This document shows, piece after piece, positions 1 to 7,019 of a stretch of DNA of 64,000 bases (positions are counted from its first letter, which is position 1; each line of letters opens with the position of its first letter). Where the stretch lies: positions 558,001 to 622,000 of the forward strand of contig CAWIGL010000002.1 in NCBI GenBank assembly GCA_963835595.1. The letters run 5' to 3'. The notes beneath the pieces are model-generated. The model saw only the letters and a list, made by a program, of their open reading frames with translations. It made no database searches and was not told the origin of the DNA. Both the position numbers and the translations under genes were made by a program. The stretch comes from CAWEPK01 sp963835595 (GTDB lineage: Bacteria > Desulfobacterota > Syntrophorhabdia > Syntrophorhabdales > WCHB1-27).

Positions 1-232
1 AAGGTATCTTGCCGTCCTGTTCGCGGAGGCGACGCAGGAACTCCAACCCGTCCATCTCAGGCATAACGAGATCGCACAATACGCAGTCGTACCGGTCCGG
101 GGCGAATTTCTCCAGCCCGTCTTTGCCGGACCTTGCCGTCTCCACTTCATAACCGATGCTTCCGAAGTAATCGGCAAAGAGTTCTCGAATACTTTCTTCG
201 TCATCGACCACGAGGAGCCGCTCGCCTGCCAT
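1..232 (-). CDS. Response regulator receiver domain, 3' end off the window
   Basis: Translation from the ATG at 230-232 reads as a CheY-like receiver: it opens MAGERLLVVDDEESIRELF, with the acidic DDE cluster at residues 10-12 and the phospho-acceptor region reading CVLCDLVMPEMDGLEFL (Asp in CDLVMPE). A strong ribosome binding site (aggagg) lies about 7 bases before the ATG. The gene continues past position 1, so the output domain, if any, is unseen. It is the most downstream gene of the polysaccharide locus, 62 bases after the transaldolase, and is probably co-transcribed. Receiver identity is secure; its partner kinase and target are unknown. Confidence 0.9.
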   Translation of the reverse strand, partial: MAGERLLVVDDEESIRELFADYFGSIGYEVETARSGKDGLEKFAPDRYDCVLCDLVMPEMDGLEFLRRLREQDGKIP

Positions 233-294
233 CGATCTTCCTCCTTGTTCGTGCCTGACTTTGCCGGTCAACCCGTCTGTCTTGGGGGCGCGAT

Positions 295-969
295 TCAGAT
301 CTTCACCGCGTCATCGAGGAACATCCTGACTGTTTCCTTCGAATAGGGATGAACGAGCATGCCTTCTATGAGGTTCGGCGTTACCGTTACAATATGCGCC
401 CCCGCCTCGAGCCATTCGATCACATTGAGCACTTCCCTCGTCGAGCCGGCGATGATCTTCGATTTAAGCCCGAATTGGTCCAGCACCTTGCGCAATTTCG
501 AGATCTCGCCGCACGCGTTGTACCCCATGTTGTTCACCCGGCCGCCGAAAATGGACACGTAGGTTGCCCCTGCCATTGCCGCGAGGAGCCCCTGCTGGGC
601 GCTCATCATGGCCGTTACGTTTACCCGCACGTTGTGCTTCATCTCGAGCTCATGCACGACTTCCAGGTTGTCCAGCTCACCGTTAGGGCCGTGGATGGTG
701 ATCTTGATGTTGATGTTCTCGGCCCATTCCGAGAACTCCCTCGCCTGAGCGACCATTTCCTCCTTCACGTTCGTCGTCACTTCCACCGAGAGCGGATACG
801 GGTCGATCATGCCGGCGATCTGGACCGACCGTTCTTTTATGCCCGCGAGTCCTCCGGTCACACCGTCCTTCATAAGGATGGTCGGGTTCGTCGTCACCCC
901 TCGTATAATCCCCATCCTCAAATACTTTTCCACTTCCTTGATCTTTCCGGTATCAAGAAATATCGCCAT
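295..969 (-). CDS. Transaldolase / fructose-6-phosphate aldolase-like protein
   Basis: 224 residues, the usual length of short TalC/Fsa-type transaldolases. Seen: the N-terminal GVTTNPTIL motif (residues 24-32), the presumed Schiff-base lysine K89 in NIKITIHG, and a TIM-barrel run AMMSAQQGLLAAMAGATYVS. Start chosen at an ATG with GGAGG seven bases upstream. Family knowledge: these enzymes transfer or cleave dihydroxyacetone units, linking fructose-6-P with sedoheptulose-7-P. It follows a GmhA-like isomerase and a phosphofructokinase-like gene, so a role in feeding or draining a C6/C7 sugar phosphate for the polysaccharide is likely. True substrate is inference; the alanine-rich strand differs from classical FSA (SIFGGRVNNMG). 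Confidence 0.85.
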   Translation of the reverse strand: MAIFLDTGKIKEVEKYLRMGIIRGVTTNPTILMKDGVTGGLAGIKERSVQIAGMIDPYPLSVEVTTNVKEEMVAQAREFSEWAENINIKITIHGPNGELDNLEVVHELEMKHNVRVNVTAMMSAQQGLLAAMAGATYVSIFGGRVNNMGYNACGEISKLRKVLDQFGLKSKIIAGSTREVLNVIEWLEAGAHIVTVTPNLIEGMLVHPYSKETVRMFLDDAVKI

Positions 970-1082
970 TCTTGTTCCTCCGTCGGCCGGTATCAGCGAT
1001 CCGTCATCCTGCGGCCGCTATTCCTGGGCCCGTGCATAACTGTTCCCCGGCTGATCGGTCGTCAGCCGCAGGTCGTGGCACG

Positions 1083-1679
1083 TCACTTCACGCTCTCCCA
1101 CTTCATCTCGTTGACGAGTATCTTCGGATGCGAGACGATCAGGTGCCAGATGACGGCCTGAAAGGATTCCGTGTGGGCGGTCACCGTGGCGGCGCTGATC
1201 GTCGGCACGATTACGCAGGCGTCCGCGACCTTTGCCGTATACCCGCCGTCCCTGCCCACGATGCCGAATATCCGCGCGCCAACCTCTTTGGCATACCTGA
1301 GCGCCTTCACTATGTTCATGCTTATGTTCTTTTCCTCGCTTCCCCCGCCTACGGAAAAAACGAAGACGCCGTCCCTGCCGCCCAGCCTGCTTCCCTTAAG
1401 CCAGCGCTCGAAGGATGAGTCCCATCCGTCGTCGTTCACCCTGGCGGTCAGCTCCGACACGTTATCCGTAGGCGCGTACGATTCGATCCCGGCTATCTTC
1501 CTGAAATCGTTCACTGCGTGCGATGCGTTGCCTGCGCCCCCGCCGACGCCTATGAAGAAGAGGCGGCCGCCTCCTTCCCGCAGGGCGACCAGATGCCTGA
1601 CAAGAGAATCGAGAGCGGCTTTGTCGATCCCGTCCACGACGCGATGCACTTCATCCAGGTATTGCTTTATGTAGTCCAT
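1083..1679 (-). CDS. SIS-domain sugar-phosphate isomerase, GmhA-like
   Basis: 198 residues, about the size of GmhA (sedoheptulose-7-phosphate isomerase). Seen: an SIS fold with phosphosugar-binding loops FFIGVGGGAGNASHAVNDF and VFSVGGGSEEKNISMN, and a TAHTESFQAVIWHLIV helix near the end resembling the C-terminal GmhA active-site helix. The glycine-rich loops are atypical for true GmhA (GNGGSAADAQH), so the substrate may not be sedoheptulose-7-P. Start ATG has GAGG nine bases upstream. Lies 25 bases after the phosphofructokinase-like gene and before the transaldolase, suggesting a shared sugar-phosphate pathway. Confidence 0.85.
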   Translation of the reverse strand: MDYIKQYLDEVHRVVDGIDKAALDSLVRHLVALREGGGRLFFIGVGGGAGNASHAVNDFRKIAGIESYAPTDNVSELTARVNDDGWDSSFERWLKGSRLGGRDGVFVFSVGGGSEEKNISMNIVKALRYAKEVGARIFGIVGRDGGYTAKVADACVIVPTISAATVTAHTESFQAVIWHLIVSHPKILVNEMKWESVK

Positions 1680-1704
1680 TCGATCTTACCTCGCCCCCTT
1701 CGTT

Positions 1705-2889
1705 TCAGGGGCAGCATGAAATTCCGTAATCCCCGACCGGTATCTCTTCCGCGATAGCCTGCAAGTACTGTCTGGCTTCGTCTGTCGCGCAGTACTTGCC
1801 GGCATCGTAGAACCGGCCATCGACGAAGCGATGGAGCTTTTCCGGCTCAGCGTCCGCCAGCGTAAGGCGCATCAGGCCGAACCCTCTCTTGGTCCGCCTG
1901 GTCCCTATGAACAGACGCCCTTCCGCGGGACCGCCAGCCAGTATCCTGACCGCCTCCCGGCCCAGCCTGGCTGCCCATTTGGCGTCAAGCCTGCATGGAG
2001 CACCAGATCTGTAAAGATAGGAGGGATTTACCGAGTTCACATTCCTCGTGTCGAACGCCGACTTAAGGTCCTTCTTCAGTCTGCCTGCAAGCGCCTCGGC
2101 CGCGCCCTTGAACCGGGGATGGCCGAATTCGTCCCTTTCATGCTCGTCCGCGCTGATGTGCAAACCGTCCGCGAACCGCGCGCCTTCGGCAACTACTATG
2201 ATAGCATGTTTCTGCTTCTTGTACCTTTCGAGCACCAGCGACGCTAAGGCCTCGTAATCTAACGGGAATTCCGGTATCACGATGAAGTCCGGGCGGCCCA
2301 GGCAGGAAGAGAGCGCGAGCCATCCGGCTTGCATGCCCATCGACTCGACGAGGATTATCCGCTCGTGGGAATACGCGGTTGACCTCAAGCCCTCTCTCAG
2401 GCTGACGAAGGCGGAAATTTTCCGGGCGGCAGTGGGAAACCCGAGGGTAAAATAGTTGAGGATTCCCTCCTGCCCGATGGGCCGGCCGTCACCCGGCATC
2501 ATGCCTACGTCGTTGTCTATCGTCTTCGACACCAGAACCTGTGGAAGACCGGCCAGGGAAAAGCAATTCGAGAGGGTATCCTCCCCGCCTATAACGATAA
2601 GCCCCACGATCCCGAGGCGGCCGAGGTTCTCTTCTGCCAGACGCGCCCGTCCGTCGACGGCGTCGAGCTTCATTCTCGACGACTTGAGTATCGTCCCACC
2701 GATGGCCGCGTCCACATGCACGCCGTTCAATGATACGTACCGGTTCTCAACGACCCCCTCCCAACCTTTTATAAAGCCGATCAGCTCTACGTTCTTATCT
2801 CTGGACGCTTCTATAGAGGCGGCGATGAGCGCGTTCAGAGGGGGCACATCGCCCCCACCGGTCAATATGCCTATGCGTTTTTTAGACAT
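1705..2889 (-). CDS. 6-phosphofructokinase family, residues of the PPi-dependent type
   Basis: 394 residues from the ATG at 2887-2889. An in-frame GTG at 2956-2958 exists, but family alignment (MSKKRIGILTGGGD) supports the ATG, which has a purine-rich leader. Motifs: ILTGGGDVPPLNALI (8-22), GGEDT (101-105) and SKTIDNDVG (121-129). In this family ATP enzymes have GGDG and PGTIDND, while PPi enzymes have GGDD and PKTIDND; the Asp104-equivalent and the Lys before TIDND here match the PPi type. The first acidic residue of the motif is Glu instead of Asp. PPi-type enzymes can also phosphorylate sedoheptulose-7-P, which would fit the neighbouring SIS isomerase and transaldolase (inference). Confidence 0.85.
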   Translation of the reverse strand: MSKKRIGILTGGGDVPPLNALIAASIEASRDKNVELIGFIKGWEGVVENRYVSLNGVHVDAAIGGTILKSSRMKLDAVDGRARLAEENLGRLGIVGLIVIGGEDTLSNCFSLAGLPQVLVSKTIDNDVGMMPGDGRPIGQEGILNYFTLGFPTAARKISAFVSLREGLRSTAYSHERIILVESMGMQAGWLALSSCLGRPDFIVIPEFPLDYEALASLVLERYKKQKHAIIVVAEGARFADGLHISADEHERDEFGHPRFKGAAEALAGRLKKDLKSAFDTRNVNSVNPSYLYRSGAPCRLDAKWAARLGREAVRILAGGPAEGRLFIGTRRTKRGFGLMRLTLADAEPEKLHRFVDGRFYDAGKYCATDEARQYLQAIAEEIPVGDYGISCCP

Positions 2890-2954
2890 ACTGCCGCCTT
2901 GCGGCCGATCAGCCGGCATCCGATAATTGTCACGCGCACGGCCATTCCCGTCCC

Positions 2955-3809
2955 TCACTTCTTCCTGGCGGAGAAGTTGACGTCGTCTATCCGCCTCAAG
3001 GTCGCAAGGTCCTGATCGGCTCTAAGTCGGTTTCGGAATCCCTCATCCCGCCAGGGATCCCAAGGCGCGCTGATGAGCTTACCCGTTATCCCGTTGGATT
3101 CATCGGAAGCGAGGAACACGACGAGCTCCGCGGCAACGTCGGGGGACGTTCATCCCTTATCTCGCCTCCGCACCGCGTCCTCCCATTCCTTGCTCCCGGC
3201 CCTGGACCCCGCCTCGATGACCTCGTCCAGCATCTTCTTATTGACTGCCCCTGGCGCTATAGCGTTCACATCTATGCCAAACTGTCTGACCTCCTCGGCC
3301 AGTATCTCGGTAAACCTGACGACCGCTGTTTTGGCTACAGCATAGGCGCTGAAAAACGGCCTCGGTCCTGTCGCCCCGCCGCCGGAAAAATTGATTATCT
3401 TGCCTGATTTTCGTGCCATCATCGAAGGCAAGACAGCGTGGCAACAAAGCATCGTGCCGAAGAGGTTAACGCTCACATTTTTCATCCACTCTGCCGCGTT
3501 TACTTGATCCAGGGATCCGATCGGAGGCTGCACACCGGCCGCGTTTACCAGAATATCTACGGCCCCAAATGACTCCAAAACCTGCGAAACAGCCGCTTCG
3601 ACCTCCTCCGGCTTAGAGACATCGACCCGGATCGGTATTGCGGAACGAACCCCAATTCCTTGCGAGTCCGATTCTTTCGGGGCCGATTGAGGATGGTCAA
3701 TGTCAGCCAAAGCCACTCTGGCTCCTTGCGCTATAAGCGCAGCGGTAACGGCTCTCCCTATTCCCCGGCCGCCGCCTGTGACCAGCGCCGCCTTATCAAA
3801 AAGGCTCAT
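2955..3809 (-). pseudogene. Short-chain dehydrogenase/reductase interrupted by an in-frame TGA
   Basis: The first 219 residues are a classical SDR: cofactor loop VTGGGRGIGRA (10-20), NAAGVQ strand, an IINFSGGG strand and a YAVAK catalytic pair. A TGA at 3150-3152 then ends the frame. Reading straight through in the same frame gives TSPDVAAELVVFLASDE, then ITGKLISAPWDPW, and stops at 2955-2957. This restores the expected C-terminal SDR helix and substrate loop (284 codons in total, normal for the family). So the gene is complete apart from one codon that should probably be Gly or similar. The truncated product lacks the last strand and dimer interface. Either a real nonsense mutation or a sequence error. 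It lies upstream of the phosphofructokinase-like gene. Confidence 0.85.
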
Positions 3810-3971
3810 CCTGCTTCCCCAATTGGCTGTTTCATCACTTTGAGCCTATTCCTGCCCACCACCTTCTTGCTGTAAAGCTGCACGGCGCCTGCACATTTAG
3901 ATCAAGCATGCATATCCGGACGGGTCCGCCACATATAACGAAGAAATTCCGCCATTTCCGTGATAATGCTT

Positions 3972-4925
3972 TCACTCTCTCCTGTTCTTCACCAGCGGAT
4001 GGTACTCCCCCCGCAGGGGCGCCTGGTTTGCGTTCCTTATCTCGAAGACCGTTTGGATGGCAGGCTTGACGTCGTCGAGGCCGAAGCCCTTGCCTTCGAG
4101 TATGGCGCGGTAGCTCTCCGTGTGGAGGTCGGTGAAGCCTTCCGAGAACTCAAGCTCCCGGTTGTCGAGCGTGATCGACCGGTAGGTGGTCTTGCCCGCG
4201 CTTCGGGCGCTTTGAGGAAGATCGGCCGCCTCCAGCGAAAGGAACCAGCGCACCCGCGCATGCTCAAGCTCCAGAAAGCCTGCGGCCCTGGTCGGCTGGG
4301 AGAGGTGGACGACGTTCCACTGGGTTTTCCCGAATATCCACTGGATCATGTCGAAGAAGTGGACGCCGATGTTCGTTGCGATGCCGCCGGAGCGCGCTAC
4401 GTCGCCCTTCCAGGAGACGAGATACCAGTGGCCCCTCGACGTGATATAGGTCAGGTCGATATCTATCTTTTTACCGGGCGGCTCACGTTCTATCCGTTCT
4501 TTAAGCTCCTTTATGGCGCTATGGAGCCTTAACTGGAGTATGGCGTTCACCTTTCGGCCGCTCTCCGCCTCGATCTCCTTCAGGGCATCGACGTTCCAGG
4601 GGTTCAAGACCATCGGCTTCTCGCAGATGGCGTCCGCCCCTACCCTCAGGGCAAACCGGATATGGGCGTCGTGCAGGTAATTGGGGGAGGCGATGCTGAC
4701 GTAGTGTATCCGTCTTTCGGGGCCCTGGCGCTTCAGCTTCTCTATGTGTCTGTCGAACCTCTCGAACTCGACGAAGAAATCGGCTGACGGGAAATAGCTG
4801 TCCATGACCCCGACCGCGTCGTGCTTGTCGATGGCAGCGATGAGGTCGTTCCCCGTCTCCCTGATCGCTCTCATGTGGCGGGGCGCTACGTAGCCGGCCG
4901 CACCTATCAATGCGAAATTCCTCAT
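3972..4925 (-). CDS. wbpB: UDP-GlcNAcA 3-dehydrogenase, WbpB/WlbA type
   Basis: 317 residues, Gfo/Idh/MocA family. Starts MRNFALIGAAGYVAPRHMRA, a near-signature of WbpB/WlbA; EKP (102-104) is the conserved catalytic-loop motif and NIGVHFFDMIQW (185-196) carries the family His. WbpB oxidises C3 of UDP-GlcNAc-uronic acid using NAD. Start is the ATG at 4923-4925, which overlaps the stop of the aminotransferase gene as ATGA and has AAGGGG upstream; an upstream in-frame start would eat into that gene. With the two genes before it, it forms the 3-oxo/3-amino/3-acetamido steps of UDP-2,3-diacetamido-uronic acid synthesis. The 6-dehydrogenase (WbpA) is not in the window. Confidence 0.9.
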   Translation of the reverse strand: MRNFALIGAAGYVAPRHMRAIRETGNDLIAAIDKHDAVGVMDSYFPSADFFVEFERFDRHIEKLKRQGPERRIHYVSIASPNYLHDAHIRFALRVGADAICEKPMVLNPWNVDALKEIEAESGRKVNAILQLRLHSAIKELKERIEREPPGKKIDIDLTYITSRGHWYLVSWKGDVARSGGIATNIGVHFFDMIQWIFGKTQWNVVHLSQPTRAAGFLELEHARVRWFLSLEAADLPQSARSAGKTTYRSITLDNRELEFSEGFTDLHTESYRAILEGKGFGLDDVKPAIQTVFEIRNANQAPLRGEYHPLVKNRRE

Positions 4926-6118
4926 TGGCTCACCCCTTCCAGATTGTCTTCTTGATTTGCGGACCGCCTTGGAATCAGGCAACCGTAAAGCTCTTTACGG
5001 CATCGACTACGCTTTGGGGCCTCCCTGTCCTCCATGAGCGGCCCCACGGGCAGGCTCAGGACTTCCTGGGCCGCCTTTTCCGCCTCGTCGAGGCACGCGG
5101 AGGCGGCCGACGCGGAGAAGAGCCTCATCAGGTGGAGGGGATAGGGGTAATAGACTGCGCTGTCGATACCGTTCTTCGCAAGGTGGTCCTTCAGGCCGCC
5201 GCGGCGGCCGCCAGGCACGCGGATCGTATACTGGTGGTAGACATGGCCGCTTTCGCCGGAAGGCAGCACGATCCGGGGCAGGTCGCGCAGCCTGCTTTCA
5301 TAGAAGGCGGCGAGAAGGCGGCGGCGGGCGTTGAAGTCGTCGATGTGGGGGAGCTTTGCAAGCAAAACGGCCGCCTGGAGGGTGTCCATCCGGGCGTTGT
5401 AGCCGACGTGCTCGACGTTGTATTTGTCCCTGCCGCCGTGCTTTATGAGCATCCGCACGATGCCTGCGAGATTGGCGTCGTTCGTAGCGACAAGCCCTGC
5501 GTCGCCGAAGGCCCCCAGGTTCTTCGAGGGGAAAAAGCTGAACGCGCCTGCATCGCCTATGGCGCCGCACTTCCTACCGCCGCAGGTCGCCCCGAACCCC
5601 TGGGCCGCGTCTTCTAAGACGAAGAGGCCGCGCTCCGGCGCAATCGAGGCGATCTCTTCCATGGGACAGGGCCGCCCGTAGAGGTGGACGGGGAGGATGC
5701 CGACAACGGAGAGGTGAGGAGGCGTATTGGCAAGGCACGCCTCTATCCCGGCAGGGTCGATGTTGAAGGTGGCAGGGTCGATGTCTGCGAAGAGGGGCGT
5801 AGCCCCTGCCCGCAGGATAGCGTCCCCCGTTGCCGTAAAGGTAAAGGGGGTCGTTATGACCGCGTCCGTCCTGTCGAAGTATTCTTTGCCTTTCTTTTTG
5901 ATGGCGACGGCGCGCAAGGAAAGGACAAGGGCGTCCGTCCCTGAGGAGGCGCCTACGCAGTGGGCAACGCCCAGGTAGTCGGCCGCCGCCTGCTCGAAGC
6001 GCGCGACCTCCGGCCCGAGTATCCAGCGCTGGTGGTCAAGGCAGGCGCGTATCGCCGCGTCGATCTCGGCCTTCATGTATGCGTATTCGCGGCCGAGATC
6101 GAGCATCGGCACGTTCAT
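4922..6118 (-). CDS. wbpE: DegT/DnrJ aminotransferase, WbpE type
   Basis: 398 residues. PLP enzyme of the DegT/DnrJ/EryC1/StrS family: phosphate-binding SSGTDAL (58-64), VLEDAAQGFGA (167-177) and the Schiff-base lysine K199 in FFPSKNLGAFGD. WbpE transaminates the 3-oxo sugar made by WbpB, using glutamate. Start taken at ATG 6116-6118, which overlaps the stop of the acetyltransferase gene as ATGA; the longer open frame to 6265 has no family similarity. Its stop overlaps the wbpB start in the same way, so the three genes are translationally coupled. Confidence 0.9.
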   Translation of the reverse strand: MNVPMLDLGREYAYMKAEIDAAIRACLDHQRWILGPEVARFEQAAADYLGVAHCVGASSGTDALVLSLRAVAIKKKGKEYFDRTDAVITTPFTFTATGDAILRAGATPLFADIDPATFNIDPAGIEACLANTPPHLSVVGILPVHLYGRPCPMEEIASIAPERGLFVLEDAAQGFGATCGGRKCGAIGDAGAFSFFPSKNLGAFGDAGLVATNDANLAGIVRMLIKHGGRDKYNVEHVGYNARMDTLQAAVLLAKLPHIDDFNARRRLLAAFYESRLRDLPRIVLPSGESGHVYHQYTIRVPGGRRGGLKDHLAKNGIDSAVYYPYPLHLMRLFSASAASACLDEAEKAAQEVLSLPVGPLMEDREAPKRSRCRKELYGCLIPRRSANQEDNLEGVSQ

Positions 6119-6738
6119 TTTGGGTGCTCCTTCTTTGGGTGCTTCGAGTAGTCGTCGATCTCTTTGAGGGGCTGCAAGGCGCCGTCCGACAGTATGTACT
6201 CGTTGCCGCAATATGGGCATGAGACAGGCCCCTTTTCGGCCTTCAGGGTAGTGCCGCACTTGCACACCCAGCCGATATGACGGGCGGGCACGCCTGCAAC
6301 GACGGCGTAGTCGGGGACGTCTTTTCTTACCAGGGCGCCTGCTGCTATGAGGGCGTACCGGCCGATGGTGAGGCCGCAGACGATTGCAGCGTTGGCTCCG
6401 ATGGTGGCGCCCTTTTTCACGAGGGTAGGCTTGTACTCATGCTTCCTCTCGATGAAGGCCCTCGGGTTATAGACGTTCGTGAATACGCAGGAAGGACCGC
6501 AGAAGACGCCGTCTTCGAGGGTGACGCCCGTATAGATGGAGACATTGTTCTGTATCTTGCAGCCGTCGCCTATGACGGCCCCCCTTTCTATGCAGACGTT
6601 CTGGCCTATGATGCAGTTGCGCCCTATCTTAGCCCCGGTGAGGAGATGGCTGAAGTGCCATATGCGCGTCCCTTCCCCGATCTCGACGCCTTCGTCGATG
6701 AAGCTCGTCTCGTGGCAGAAATAGCCGCTTTCGCCCAT
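6115..6738 (-). CDS. wbpD: Left-handed beta-helix N-acetyltransferase, WbpD type, with zinc ribbon
   Basis: 207 residues. Hexapeptide repeats (IGEG, IGRN, IGDG, LEDG, IGAN, IGRY) run from about residue 20 to 150, and GALVRKDVPDYAVVAGVPA is the closing coil of WbpD/PglD-like acetyltransferases. A C-terminal extension has four cysteines (C159, C161, C174, C177) spaced as a small zinc ribbon, common in this subfamily. WbpD acetylates the 3-amino group made by WbpE from acetyl-CoA. AAGG sits five bases before the ATG. First gene of a coupled wbpD-wbpE-wbpB unit, preceded by a 280-base gap that may hold its own promoter. Confidence 0.88.
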   Translation of the reverse strand: MGESGYFCHETSFIDEGVEIGEGTRIWHFSHLLTGAKIGRNCIIGQNVCIERGAVIGDGCKIQNNVSIYTGVTLEDGVFCGPSCVFTNVYNPRAFIERKHEYKPTLVKKGATIGANAAIVCGLTIGRYALIAAGALVRKDVPDYAVVAGVPARHIGWVCKCGTTLKAEKGPVSCPYCGNEYILSDGALQPLKEIDDYSKHPKKEHPK

Positions 6739-6769
6739 ATGCCTTAAGACTCCGAAGGAAGTCCCTTTT

Positions 6770-6792
6770 CAGGTGCGGGCCTTGCGCACCTG
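6770..6792. promoter_or_regulatory. Perfect hairpin in the leader of wbpD
   Basis: An 8-base perfect inverted repeat (caggtgcg / cgcacctg) with a 7-base loop lies 31 bases before the wbpD start. Neither strand has a T-run after it, so it does not look like an intrinsic terminator; it may be an RNA element in the leader. The rest of 6739-7019 is AT-rich non-coding sequence with short TTTGTAATT-like direct repeats; I see no convincing promoter pair. Confidence 0.35.
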
Positions 6793-7019
6793 GTCCTTGA
6801 TCCTCTGTATGTGGCCCGGATTGTCTTTACATACACGAATTACAAATTACAAACGAGATGTATCAGTTTCATAGTGCCTTCCGTCTTTTCCGCTTTATGG
6901 TTTGCCTATCAATGTCGTTTTACGATCCGTTTGTCGCTCTGCGCTACACTAATGCTGCCTTCTTATCTGCACTATCACCAAGCCGGCTTTCTTTCCGAGG
7001 TTCTTTTTGTGTTGTATCA

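Noticed and set aside
349..1161. Long plus-strand open frame of 270 codons over transaldolase and SIS genes
   Set aside because: Anti-sense shadow of high-GC minus genes; no recognisable domain and no ribosome site.
3150..3152. Selenocysteine or recoded TGA in the SDR
   Set aside because: No selenoprotein family match, no visible stem-loop signal, and the residue is not catalytic in SDRs.
6770..6792. Intrinsic terminator
   Set aside because: No T-run follows the stem on either strand.
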